Shown: in pieces, positions 20,276-31,818 of the stretch
How positions within the stretch are numbered: position 1 is the first letter of the stretch
How the letters are laid out: the number at the start of each line of letters is the position of its first letter
NCBI RefSeq assembly: GCF_932294415.1
Contig: NC_065538.1
Span: 19,986,167-20,050,166, forward strand
Reading direction: 5' to 3'
DNA length: 64,000 nt
DNA from: Quercus robur
Taxonomy: Eukaryota; Streptophyta; Magnoliopsida; Fagales; Fagaceae
The notes under the pieces: generated by a model
The model's input: only the letters and a program-made list of their open reading frames with translations
The model's database searches: none
What the model was told of the DNA's origin: nothing
Made by a program: the position numbers and the translations under genes

Positions 20276-23200
20276 TCATTATTCTTGAAGAAATGAAAAT
20301 ACTTTATGGTCCTTAAAGCACATTCTCCTACATGTCTTGGTTCTGATAGGTTTATTATTGTGCTTTGTCTTCTTTCTGTCTTCAATTGTATCTTCTGCTT
20401 GCGAAATCCACATTAACAGAATGTCAGCTAGCACAGCCAATATAGTAGTGGTGGAAGTCATTGTGGACCTGAGGTTCTCCTTCGAATTTGGGATGGCATA
20501 CATGCTAGTAAGTTCAGTAATGACTTTAAGATACTATAAATTCTAGTTTCATGCTTGTCTAGTTTTATACTCGTTGTTTTAATTCATGTAAATCTTTTTC
20601 ATTGTTTGAGCATCTGATTATCATGAAAATTCCTTGAGTAATATTTTCATTTTTTCTGTGGCTGCATTCTTTACATCAGTGTCCAATCTGAGTTCTTGTT
20701 TCTGCCCCTCCTTTCCTTTTATTTTCCCCTTTTCCCTTAAATGATTGTCCTGTGGGGCAAGTGTCTGTCTAGATAAGAATTGTAGGGTACTTGGTTATGT
20801 GAATGTTTGTGAACGTGTATTCCATGTTCAAATAAAGACCATATACTTGTAGGAATCCCTTTGGCATTACTACTACTTTTACTATAAGCATGAAATTTAT
20901 AGGATCAGTAGGGCATATGAAGCTGAGTTAGTTGTGGAATGGTAGTTTTTGCACCTTTTTTTTGTTATTGGTTTGAACTTTCAAAATGTTAGGGTATGGC
21001 CAATTTTCAAACCAAACACCAACCACCTGTAAAGATAATTGAGATTCATTCTGGATAATCCTTCTATTTAATGTTAATTTTTTTTAACATTAACTTTTTG
21101 GGTTAGGCCTAACATTTGGCCTGAACAAATGATCAATTCTGGCTGCGCTTGATTTTTAATTTGAAATTTCCATGCATACTTCTAAGATATCTTCATTTTG
21201 ACTGAATTTGGCCATTTATCCATAGGAATTGAAATCTTATAGATATACAAATAATCGAAATTCCAAATGACCTTTTCTGGATCCATTAAGGAAATGGAGT
21301 TAAGCTGAAGAATGACATATTGAATGGAAGTCCTCAGTATGAATCAGTAGGATTTATAGAAATTTTTCTGAAGGGCGAAATTATAACTGATTGATCTCCC
21401 ATTTTATCTGATCATGAAGTTTAGTTGATGTTATCCTAAATTGCAACAAACAACAATTAACCACAATTCAATATAGCTTATGTAATTAACTCCAACTTGC
21501 TCAAGAATATTACTTAAGAGAACCTTATGCCTTTCTTATTTGGTCTTCTTAACTTATTATATCCCACCTAACATCCTGTATATGCACACAGCACACATTG
21601 AGGGATAGAGTAGAATCTAAAATTTTTGATTAGTTCAATTACTAAGAAGGGACAAATGGAGGTGGCTATCTATCCTCTTTGAAATTTGCATGACCTCAAT
21701 GTAAGCAATGGGCATTCATGAATGAGTGACATAAGAGAGTGCAGACACTCATTAATTCTTTCAGAAAAGCCTACCCCATAAAATATCCTTATTTCATTTT
21801 CATTATACTCTATTCGATATTGCATGGCACTTTTTTGTAGAAGCTTTTCACCTGACTTCCAAAACAACTAACTCATCTACTCTTCAACAGCTAACTGTCT
21901 CTTCAGGTTGGATAGCAAGTCTGTAGCTATTCAATAAAGAATGATCTTACAACCTTCATGTAAATTATACTAACACAGACTGTGTGGCATCCTTACTTGA
22001 CTCAATTATCAATGCGACAGTGGATGGTTGACATGTCATGGGCCCCGATGGCTCTGGCATGGCAGTTCCGTTCGGATTGCGTGTCGTGTTGGAATTTATA
22101 CATTAACTTGGTGATTAGAAATTTCTAACTAGTATCATATTATTAGTTTTAGCAGATGCAAATTACTATATTGGAAGATGTTCATTCACGTTTTGCTTTA
22201 GTACATTATTTATTATTTGATGTATGATTTTGTAAACTGAGAAGTGTGGGGGTAGGAAACAATTTTTTGGGAGAGAGATGTAATAGCTTAACTGCTTTTG
22301 TTTTATTATTAGGGTGCCTTTTTTCTGCTTTTAAAGTTATTGGCTGGTGTGTGACATGTTATAAGTGATAAAACATTAAATTGGATGCATGTCTGCCATC
22401 TCCCATCTCTCTTATATCTGTAGGCAATATGAACTAAGGATTTATTTTTCTGCAGTGGTGTGTGCATATAAGCAACGGAAGTAATATGGTTATCCTTACA
22501 TAGAAAAGAGGTTTTGTTATAATAAAAAATAAATTATCAATGAACTCTATGGAAAAAGGGTTAATGTGAAGTGTGATTTGTGATGATTTTTTTTGAGTAA
22601 GTGATATCTGATGAGTTGAAATATATAAGAATAAACAATCCAAATTTGTAGCCAATGAGTTTGAGCTAATTTGGCAGCTCCTCCCTTATAAGTGTTAGGT
22701 GGAGGATGGGGTATTGGGTGCGTGTGTAATGTACCAATAAAAAATTTGTAGGAACAATAAACTGGGAAGAGTTATCTAATATCTTTTTCTTTTTCTTTTT
22801 TTTGCTGAATAGAGTAGTTGTCTAATATCTATTACTACATAAAGGGCACCATACTCGTTGCAGAATACTTTTGAGTATTGATCTTTTATCTTTTCATTTT
22901 AATCTGTTCTTTAATCTTTACCTTAGTAGGAATGTTTCTGCTGAGGTGGATTTCATGGTCAATTTTCCAACATTACTATCATTTACCCTTACTTTCACTT
23001 GGTCAGCCTTTTTAGGACGCCATTTATGTGAATTGGGTTGATAGATTAAGCTATCAGCTACTTTTGTTTGTAAGCTGATAGGTTAACTTTCTATCTCTTT
23101 TTGCTTTCTTTGAATGCCATCTTTCTCTCTCTCTCTCTTGCTTGTAAGCTTTTTCCTTTCTTTTATAGCCGTTCATTGCCACCTTAAATTTATCAAATTT

Positions 23201-24359
23201 GCAACACCTTCCCCAGCATTTTCTCTTAACACATTTGGCAGCTTATTCCTTTCATGTTTTGTCACCTTAAAACTTATTTCATAAGAAACCCAAAAAGTCC
23301 AAAGAAAGCAAGATAACCCTTCCTTGGGGATTTCATGGTTCTCTTTTCCTTTTTTATTTTAATGTTTTATTTATTCTTTTTTTTTTTTCCCTTCTCTAAA
23401 GGTGTATGAAATAAAAGAAATAAAGCCAAGTGGAGAGACAGAGAAATCCTAAAAAAACTCAAATTAATTAATACCCTTTTTATTAGGTTTGTCGAATCAT
23501 GTGATTGCATCATATTATCTACCATTCCTAACTACCATTGCAAACAAAAACCAAAAAAAAAAAAAAAAAGTAAATTGAAGAGAACATATATGGATGGTGT
23601 TTGGTTGATTTGAATTGTAGATAAACTTAATCATAACCCATATGGCACCAAAACTTTAATTATGGACGGTGATAGCTCATAATCCTGACGCTGATTTTTT
23701 TTCTAAAAATTGTCTAGAGCATTAGCTGCAATCGAGGTTCTATGATTCACATAAGTGATTAGGTCAATGTTTAGTTGATGGAAGAAAAGGATAAAGTTAA
23801 AAAAAAAAAAAAAAAAAAAAAGTTCCAAACTCTAAAATCAAGATTATTTTTGATTGGCTGCAAAAGGGGGCTGTGGTGATAGCTAAAATTGACCAATTAG
23901 AAGCCACATTTTAACATGCTTGCCACTCAATAATTGTTAATATATCAAAAACTTTCTATAAATTAAGTTGGAAAACTCAACCATATTGCGAGTCCCACCC
24001 TCAAAGATTATGTATAATGGGAGTGATAAACAACTGGATCACTCATTAGTCATTACACAATGATAAATATATGTATTTTTGTGGATATCTTTTTAACCTT
24101 TTGCAGATAGTAAATATAAAGAAAAAGAAAATTGCTTGAAAATGTTTAACATATAATTATATAACTTTTATTAGGAATCCAATCTAAAAGCAATATGTAT
24201 GCACAAACTAAAATGCATCTAGTACTAATATTGCTTTTATTTGGGTAGCCAGATGTCACTTTCAAACTTTGGCTTTCTTGTAGAGTAGATTTAATTTTTA
24301 GCAATAATAACAAAAAATAAAAAATAAAACAAAAAAAGCTGCCTTGTTGTGAATAAGTT
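20276..24359. other. Gene-poor AT-rich intergenic region
   Basis: About 4 kb with no recognisable gene. Contents seen: a partial plus-strand copy of SINE family S1 at 22653-22745 (ttggcagctcctcccttata ... gtgtgtaatgtaccaataaa), CT runs near 23121-23139, and poly-A tracts at 23553-23569 and 23800-23821. A 69-codon frame at 20337-20546 begins with a signal-peptide-like stretch but has no known match and is not credible alone. Confidence 0.45.
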
Positions 24360-24368
24360 TTTATTAAT

Positions 24369-24558
24369 AGGAAATGTTAACGAGTGTTTCTTAGGGTATT
24401 GGTTAATAATTCATTTTAAAAAAATTTTGACTTCATTTTTATGGGAAATGAAAAAAGCTGTCAAAACATTAGTTTTTTTTTTTTTTTTTTTTTTCCATAA
24501 AAACTTTCTTTAACTAGAATGTTAATCAATGTCTTAAGAATACTTGTCAGCATGACCC
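24369..24558. mobile_element. 190-bp MULE-type MITE, family M
   Basis: A perfect 9-bp duplication, tttattaat, flanks it (24360-24368 and 24559-24567). The left arm (gaaatgttaacgagtgtttc, then ttagggtattggttaataat) pairs with the complement of the right arm (gggtcatgctgacaagtatt, then cttaagacattgattaaca). The arms fill most of the element. The 9-bp duplication supports Mutator. Related words at 11535-11712 and about 49445-49476 are other copies or fragments. Confidence 0.82.
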
Positions 24559-24567
24559 TTTATTAAT

Positions 24568-25230
24568 TAAAGACATTTTATGATATTTGAAGATTAAAAT
24601 ATTTATTTATTTTTGCTAAGGTGGATAGCATTTGAAAATAAAAATATTTAGTGATGCTGATACTGTGGAATATTATATTGAATATTTCTTATGTATAGTT
24701 GATTAAGAATTGACTTATCCATACTGGATTGAATTTTTAAAAATTCGAAAGCTTGGAGGCAAATACATTAATTGCATTCACTTCTTTCAACTCTTTAAAT
24801 GATATAAAGACACATAGAAATATAATAATCATAATAATAATAAAGAACTGGACACCTCAACACAAGGCTCAATAACATTCACACATCACCATGCTTTGGC
24901 TGGTCATCGACTCATTCCTGCAGGGTTTGACCCCTGAACTGTTGGTAAGAAGATGCTTCTTATCAAATGGCTCGGCTTACACAAGCCAGCTCCTCTCAAT
25001 TAGTTGTATAGCTCCCCCAACCAAAACAAACAAATACATAAAATAAATAACCAACTTTCCCAAGAGAAACTAAATAGCAACTAAATAACAGGGTGGGAGA
25101 TGGGAGGAAAAAATAAATAAAATTTAAAGAAATCCCTTTGAGGTGGATTTGGGATTAACTTATGGAGTACATTTGATCCACTCATCTTCTTCATTTACTT
25201 AAGGGGAAAAAAGAATTTTTTTAAAAAATT
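24568..25230. other. AT-rich intergenic sequence
   Basis: No gene or bounded element recognised. The stretch 24870-25020 is more GC-rich but has no open frame of note. Confidence 0.4.
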
Positions 25231-25756
25231 TGCCAAAATTGAATGCAAGATTGATTAGCTTAAAAAAAAGAAAAGAAAGACGTTTAGAATGCAAAGGTAT
25301 AAGATTAGAACTTAAAAAATTAAAAATTTGGTTGGTCAAAAGTGTTGATATAATTTAATTTATCTGATTTGAAAGTTTTAATCCGATTTTCGCACCTTGT
25401 TATCTTGTAAGAATTAAAAAAAGGAAAATTATTAACTTACATTGTAGTAGTAATGCAAAAGTGTAGAATTTTGTGTATTTTTTTAAAAAAAGTTGCCAAA
25501 ATTGAATGCAAGATTGATTAGCTTAAAAAAAAGAAAAGAAAGAGGTTTAGAATGCAAAGGTATAAGATTAGAACTTAAAAAATTAAAAATTTGGTTGGTC
25601 AAAAGTGTTGATATAATTTAATTTATCTGATTTGAAAGTTTTAATCCGATTTTCGCACATTGTAATCTTGTAAGAATTAAAAAAAGGAAAATTATTAATT
25701 TACATTGTACTAGTAATGCAAAAGTGTAGAATTTTGTGTATTTTTGTGTGTGTCTA
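25231..25756. repeat. Tandem duplication, period 263 bp
   Basis: Two head-to-tail copies (25231-25493 and 25494-25756) beginning tgccaaaattgaatgcaaga differ at only about half a dozen positions. Low divergence points to a recent duplication or an unequal exchange. The right edge adjoins a palindromic AT-rich stretch (ctacaatgtaaatttacag ... gtacaatgtaaac). There is no coding content. Confidence 0.95.
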
Positions 25757-25799
25757 CAATGTAAATTTACAGTGCCAGTACAATGTAAACTTATTAAAG

Positions 25800-26600
25800 T
25801 CCTTTAAAAAAATTGTGCTTAGAGAAGATTGACACGCATCTTTAGCATTTGTTTGTACGAAAGAAGAAAAGATATAAAAAAATTTTCAAAGAAAAGTACA
25901 CACTAGTTTGTGATTATATTATAAAGGTAGGCAATAGATGGATTGACAATGAACTCAAATGGATGGCTCAATACAAGATGAGGACCATTAGGTGCTGATT
26001 TTTGGGTGTGTAGAATAATATTTTGAGTTCAAACATTGGGCTAAATTTTTCTTTGTCTTGATCAAACAGGTAATGCTTAGGAAATGCGATTCACAAAGGT
26101 CCATTTGTTATTTAAATAATGGACAATTAAGTGGTGCACATGCAAGGTAATTTCAGAGTAAAAAACAAGTTTGGTTGCAGATGAGTTCTAATGACTAATT
26201 TAAGGATAAGCCAAGATGAGGAAGGAAAGTTGAGTAAGTGCATGAAAGACATACAAACGTGTTATCTTTCAATCTCCAAGAGGCCCTGTCTAAGCCCTTT
26301 TTTGTTGTAGGCCTTACTTTCATGTGGATTTATCTTCTAGGAAAAGAATTCTAAGCTCGAATGGAAATCTTGTCTGGCAATGAAATTTAAACAAGGATAT
26401 AATTATAAGTAATGCTCTTTATATATTTAAGATTATGAAATTGCAGACCTCTACATAGATCTTATAAAGTAGCCGACAAAACCTGCCCAATCAGAGACAC
26501 TCATGGGTGGCATCTGACTTAAAAGTAGCGAACAAAACCTGCCAAAGTTAATTAGCTGGGCAAATTAAATCTTTGCTTATTTTATTAAAATCTTTTGTCG
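25800..26600. other. Intergenic sequence without recognised features
   Basis: No gene, TIR or LTR structure was recognised in this AT-rich stretch. A short imperfect duplication (gtagc[cg][ga]acaaaacctgcc) lies at 26469-26545. Confidence 0.4.
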
Positions 26601-26601
26601 A

Positions 26602-26692
26602 AGCTATTATATTTTTTTATTATTATTTTTATACAAGATAGAATTTTTGCTTTAATATAATCTAAATGTATATGTGTATGATGCTTCCTTGA
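26602..26692 (-). repeat. Truncated SINE, family S2
   Basis: Its sequence (atacaagatagaatttttgc, then ataatctaaatgtatatg) is the same 3' end as the fuller S2 SINE at 26699-26880, lying immediately beside it in the same orientation. It is cut off before the promoter boxes. Confidence 0.65.
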
Positions 26693-26697
26693 AATTA

Positions 26698-26698
<1 letters not shown>

Positions 26699-26733
<35 letters not shown>

Positions 26734-26880
26734 CACGATAGAATTTCTGCTCTAATATAATCTAAATGTATATATGTATGATGCTCCCTTCTGGAGACTT
26801 GAACCTCAATCCTTACCCCCCACACCTCACAAGCATTTATACTTGTATAGTGACCACCGTACCAAGGGTGCGCAGTGGTG
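26699..26880 (-). mobile_element. tRNA-derived SINE, family S2, near full length
   Basis: On the minus strand it starts gcgcacccttggtacggtgg (A-box region), passes a canonical B box ggttcaagtctcc at about 26797-26809, and ends with an atagattatattag-like tail and a long poly-A (the poly-T at 26701-26730). Order, length (about 180 bp) and both Pol III boxes support a SINE. Minus-strand open frames through it are not genes. Confidence 0.8.
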
Positions 26881-27032
26881 AAAGTACTATAAATAAGGGT
26901 AAATGTTAGCTGAAATAGTATAGTGAGACCCATGAATAGTACAAAAAAGTGTAATGAGACCCATGAATAGTAGTAAAAATAAGTTGAATAGTAAAATAAG
27001 CTGGTTTTATTTAATTTGGAGCCAAACACACA
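26881..27032 (+). repeat. Tourist-like MITE, family A copy 2, 5'-truncated
   Basis: It shares with 5067-5260 the blocks gctgaaatagtatagtgaga, catgaatagtacaaaaaagt and ttgaatagtaaaataagctg, and ends gccaaacacacac. Its first part is missing where it meets the SINE. Confidence 0.65.
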
Positions 27033-27037
27033 CTAAT

Positions 27038-27351
27038 AAGGTCAAAATTGCTAAAAACCACTGTTGGCCAAAATATTTGATGATCTACTACTATTTAAAA
27101 AATATATATGGATATACCACTTTTTTGAAATTTGAGTTTATGAAACTTGAGTTTGCTGCGTAACTTAAGTTCCAGGAATCGAGTTACATAAAAAATTGGT
27201 GGTTATTTTTCATGGAACTTGAGTTACACGGCAAAGTTGAGTTTTACAAACTTGAGTTTCAAAAAAGTGGTAAATTTTTAATTATTTCGTAAACAGTAGT
27301 AGATCCCCAAATATCTCCGCGAAAGATGGTATTTGGCCATTTTGGCCTAAT
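27038..27351. mobile_element. Non-autonomous MULE with palindromic arms
   Basis: The left end (aggtcaaaattgctaaaaac) and the complement of the right end (aggccaaaatggccaaatac) are related. The arms carry facing repeats of aacttgagtt/aactcaagtt around a centre with ggtggttatt. The right terminus ggtatttggccattttggcc is the same as that of the 5.8-kb MULE at 44569-50361. Flanks cactaataa and aattaataa agree at 7 of 9 bases, so the duplication is only probable. Confidence 0.7.
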
Positions 27352-27747
27352 TAATAAGTTATACATATATTTAAGAGGTTTTGAGTTCATGATCCATTAT
27401 TCTTCTTGTTCTTACAAGAAAAACAAAGTGTCATTTAAATTAGAGTTAATTAAAAAAATATAACATATTTCTGAAAAAAAAAAAAAAAAAAAAATCTAAC
27501 ATATACCATATATTATGTTTAGTGGTGGCTCCAGAAATTCTTTTGAGGATGGTTCTTAAGAAACTTAAATTATACAAAATCTAATTAAAAAAAAATTTCA
27601 TACATTGACAAAACACACACACACACACAAATACATAAAATCTTACAATTTCTTTCTACAAATCATTTTATTTTGAAATCGTTACATGATAGTCTCATTA
27701 TCAATGTTGCAAGTTACATTTCTTCAAAAGTTTAGTTAAACAAAATT
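27352..27747. other. Intergenic, with (CA)n and poly-A
   Basis: A poly-A run lies at 27474-27495 and an (AC)n run at 27612-27627. No gene is seen. Confidence 0.4.
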
Positions 27748-28118
27748 TTTGGCTACAAACTTTGTTGTAGTCACTCTCACTAAATGAATTAACATTGTTA
27801 TATATTTTGAAAATCTAATCGATGAATTGCATGTTTTCTATATTCTTAAAACATGTTAAAATTTCATGCTAATTGGATGTTAATTGCCATTTGATCTATA
27901 AAATTATTTTTAATGTATAATTTTAGACTATAAAAACTTGAAATTTGAAATATTTGATTAACGATATAGCTATTGATCTTTTATCTTCTTGAAATGTTGC
28001 AAGTATGAAGGATTTAAGAAGAAAATGTAATTAGTGGATTTATTAAAATTTACGTTCAATAAAAAATATTGAATAGAGTTGTAACCTTAATCTACAACCA
28101 TGCTTGTTGCCAAATTTT
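27748..28118. repeat. MITE-like element, copy 3 of the four-copy family
   Basis: The left end ttggctacaaactttgttgt and the complement of the right end ttggcaacaagcatggttgt are inverted. The interior (tttgaaaatctaatcgatga, aaacttgaaatttgaaata, ttgatcttttatcttcttga) matches the copies at 2093-2476 and 42664-43204. Confidence 0.65.
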
Positions 28119-28439
28119 TTCTAGAATTTAATTATATTGGGCCTAAAAAAAAAAATTTAGGGTGGTCACAAAGTTTTTTTAAAGATAAAAAAATCATAAA
28201 CTTTTAAATTTTATAAATAATAATTGTATTTTTTTTCCAAGTCAAGACCACCCTGAACTCTACGTAGAGCAGCCCTTGATTATGATCACATACATGTTTC
28301 CCATTTTAATGTGTGTGTGTGTTCTTTTTTCTAAAGAAAACCATCTAAACAAGAATGACTTAAATCTATTTTTCGTCTCACCTTTTAATAAATAAACTAT
28401 TTTTTCTTCTTTCTTTTTGTCTCAACTTTCAACAAATAA

Positions 28440-30205
28440 GCTACCAAAATATGTGGAATGCCAGTATTTGCATAATAGTATCTTGGTTAGGGAGACCCTT
28501 GCTCACAAAGGGGTGCCTATTTCCCCCATCTGTCCAAGGTGTGATAGAGATTCCGAATAGGTGATTCACTTGCGGATGGATTGTAGAGATTCAATTCTCT
28601 TTTGGAATTGGTTTGGGAAACCTGAATCTTCTATTTCTTCCTTTGGTCTTCCCTTCACAGACTGGCTTGAATTTAATTAAAAATCAAAAGTAATTGATAA
28701 GAAATATCGCATGCCTTGGAAAATTTTGATTCCATTTGCCATATGGTTAATGTAAGGACTCAATTTGTAACGATCCCAAACTAGTATTGGGTTCGAACGT
28801 TAAAGGCCTAAACAATAAATTTGTAGAGAGTGGGCTAAAAGGTTAGGCCTTGGTTATTGGATAGTAGTCAGTCATGGTGTTCATGATAATCGCACAGGGA
28901 TGAACCGTACTTGCCCAAGAAGACTTTCTCCTTGGCACGGCCTGAGTGGTTCCGGTCATTGGACCTCGTCCGAGGAGCTTAATGTTCTTATTATTCCTTT
29001 TACTTTCGATTACCATGGTTCAAGAGTTGATACATCCTGCCCCTTTTTGGTGCATGAATTCTTACATTATATAGCCCCTCTCAGTTGATCCTGACCTTCC
29101 ATCTGTTGATCAGGCAGGTAACTACTCGAGTACCTGTCCCATTAGCTGCCTTCCCCCACTTTCTGTTAGTTGCAATAACCGAAGCCATACTGTTCAGGGG
29201 TCTTTTCTCATCAATGTGGTTAGGACGTTTGCTGGTGCATTCAATGCGGAGGTGATGTCTTCTCCTTGAACTGCTCTCACATTGTACCCTTCGTGCGAGT
29301 CCTATTCTACTCGCCTTTTCTCCTGGGAGCGCTTTGGGGGCTGTCTTTGATGACGTGTCATTCTTCCCTTCTAGGCCCTAGGGATGCTGAGGACAGGGTC
29401 ATCCTCAGCTGCATCTCTAGGCCATTTGGACTTCCGCTGCATGTCCTCAGCAGCGACTCTCCTCGGCGCGGGCCCCGGGCCCTAATAGAAAGTGGGCCGG
29501 GATCACAAATTCTCTGGCCCCACAGTTAATATGGCTCCATAGGAATAAAATTTCTTTCAACGCACAGGTGAAAAACTATTCAAATCAAACTGTTGAATTC
29601 TATACTATTGTTGTGCATATTGTTCATACCTGTATCCTTGCTCCTATGCAGGTTAAATGGAACCCTCCTCCCATGGGATGGTTCAAACTCAATACATATG
29701 GATCTTCAGTTGAAAACCCGAATAAGGTTGGGGGAGGCTTAATAAGAAATTCTAATGGGGTGTGGATTGATGGTTTTGCCTGAAGCATAGGGAAGGCTAC
29801 TAGTGTACTGACTGAGTTGTTAGCTTTTAGGGATGGTCTTAGGTTGGCGGTCTCCTTAGGGCTTAACAGTGTCATTATTGACCTTGATACTTTGAGTGTG
29901 GTGTCGTTTTTGAATAATTCCGTTAATATCACCCTTATTTCTTCCCACTTATGGATGATTGCAGGTCTTTGTTGTGGAGAATCTCTCACTATTTGATCCA
30001 GCATGTGTTCAGGGAAGCTAATAGGAGTGTTGATACTCTTGCTGCTTAGGGAGGATCACAATTCCAAGATTTTATTGTCTTTTTTGATCCCCCTGTTGAG
30101 GCTAGGGGGTTTGTTGCAATGGTAATGGATATTTTAGCGAAGACTTGTTCTTGTTTGTTTGCAATTCCGTAGTTTTTCTTTGCAATGCATATTACTACTT
30201 ATCAA
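28440..30205 (+). mobile_element. L1-type LINE remnant (zf-RVT and RNase H ends), split by a solo LTR
   Basis: At 28465-28740 the reading gives a zf-RVT segment: RETLAHKGVPISPICPRCDR, a stop, then VIHLRMDCRDSILFWNWFGK, keeping the CxxC...H...C pattern. It resumes after 29529 with WLHRNKISFNAQVKN and an RNase H-like domain: WNPPPMGWFKLNTYGSSVEN, then VGGGLIRNSNGVW, ELLAFRDGLRLAVSLGLNSV and IDLDTLSVVSF. The first catalytic Asp of the usual NTDGSS is Tyr here, and several stops interrupt it. It ends in cttatcaaaaaaag near 30196-30206, a typical plant L1 tail. An old, dead LINE 3' half. Confidence 0.8.
28751..29524. mobile_element. Solo LTR inserted in the LINE
   Basis: A 774-bp segment starting TGTAAGGACTC and ending GGCCCCACA is flanked by the 5-bp duplication gttaa (28746-28750 and 29525-29529). 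Removing it rejoins the LINE at atatggttaatatggctcc. TG...CA ends, a 5-bp duplication and no internal coding region make this a solo LTR left by recombination between two LTRs. The superfamily cannot be told from the LTR alone. It is younger than the LINE it interrupts. Open frames within it are not genes. Confidence 0.88.
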
Positions 30206-30206
30206 A

Positions 30207-31540
30207 AAAAGTTCCTATTTCTCTCTTAAAATTCAGCCATGTGGCTTTTTTCTCATGGGATGAAAGTATATTTTTAGTTAAGTAATGTCATATAACTGAA
30301 TTTTAAGAGGAGAATCTAAGAAACAATACTTAAGTATTATACATAAGTTTTTCCCTACTAATTAATATCATCATAATCAAAACAAAGGAAGCCCCACATC
30401 CCCCCCCCCCCCCCCAAAAAAAACAAACCAAGTCATAGTTAATAGTGATAAAATAATAATTAAATGATTAAATTTATTATTTGCTATTAACTAAAACTCT
30501 TGAATAAGTTATAATTTATCATGTTATCATAGTAGGTGATCCTTGAGGAAAAGAGTTAGAATAATGGTAGTAATTTGTCAATTAAGAGCATTGATTATGA
30601 ATAAGTAATTTCACTAATTTGTCAATAGTATGTTGGAATTAGCTTTTAGCTTTTAGATGATTTGTTTATGTAAAATTTATTAAAATCTTACTTTTTTTTT
30701 TTTTAGGTATAACTATACTTTTATCTATTTTTAATAAATAAGAAGAAAGTTAATCCAATTGCACGTTGAGAAGTAAATTATAAAGCCCCTTAATGTTACA
30801 AGGAGCATAAGGAAGAAAATAATTGTTTTTTCATTAAAAAACATGAGAAATAATTTTAACTATTGCTTTTTTATTGAACATTTGGTTCACAACCAAGTTT
30901 TAATTTTAAATTTAATTATTTATAATTGGATAATTGGAGGAATAAGAATTTAAACATTTAGGGTCTGTTTGGTTAGTGTGTTTAAACAACAGTTTTTAGT
31001 TTTTTTTTTTAAATATGTGTGGGTGAAAAAGTATGTAGAAATACGTATAATATTGTTTAAAAATTGAAAACAAGTGTTCAAAATTACGTACCAAACAGTG
31101 CCATAATATTTTCATTGGAAAAATAAATATGAATTGAGTTGCTAAACTTTTGATCAAGCAAGGTTATTAAAGGTTTTTTATTTTTGCTGAACACAAACAA
31201 GGTTTTTAATACATCATACTATGTCACAATAAAAGTTTTTGTTTTTATTGAGATAAGTCATAAGTCTAACTATGCTATGGCTAGGACCTAGGCCCTAGGG
31301 TAACCAAATTCACTTTACTCTTAACAACACTGCATTATTCAGCCAAAAAAAAAACAACACTGCATTAAAAGCTCATTGCCAAACGCTACCTAGCACCAAT
31401 AAATCTTGAGCCGATAGCTTGAGCCACTAAGCCCAAGTTGTAATTGAAAAAAAATAAATAAACAAAAAACCCTTAAAATACCGTTGAAACATAGATTCAA
31501 CCGTTTAAAGTTAGTTGAGACTTCCACTTTCCTCCTCAAA
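30207..31540. other. Intergenic region upstream of GL2
   Basis: A C-run lies at 30399-30415 next to poly-A. 30961-31102 is a MITE of the CCCGTTTGGT type (gggtctgtttggttag ... tacgtaccaaacagtgcc). The remainder is AT-rich with no coding region and presumably contains distal parts of the GL2 promoter. Confidence 0.5.
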
Positions 31541-31565
31541 AAAACTAACAGTCAACCCCTACCAG

Positions 31566-31626
<61 letters not shown>
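31541..31626 (+). promoter_or_regulatory. Probable GL2 promoter/leader: MYB-like site and (CT)n(CA)n tract
   Basis: A taacag word (31546-31551) fits the plant MYB consensus YAACNG and overlaps agtcaa, the core of a W-box on the other strand. It is followed by (CT)n at 31569-31596 and (AC)n to about 31626, some 190-250 bp before the start codon. CT tracts are common in plant 5' leaders. GL2 is directly activated by R2R3-MYB/bHLH complexes in Arabidopsis, so a MYB site is plausible, but a six-base match is weak evidence. Confidence 0.35.
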
Positions 31627-31632
<6 letters not shown>

Positions 31633-31818
31633 ACAAACATAAATCACCATAAAAGAAAAAACCTCTTTGAGTTCATCATTTTGTTTTATATCCTTAAATC
31701 AAGCAGCCCCCACATCTCTTTCTCTCTCTTTCTACACACCTTCATCACCACCGCCATGCTTGGTCCTTATTAAAACAACCCATTTGCCATTGCCACCCCA
31801 AGAACTCTCATTCTTGCC

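Noticed and set aside
26652-27029. 125-codon minus-strand frame with a poly-Lys run
   Set aside because: It crosses a SINE with its poly-A tail and a MITE; it is not a gene.
28900-29529. Two frames of 62 and 87 codons
   Set aside because: They fall inside the solo LTR and match no protein.
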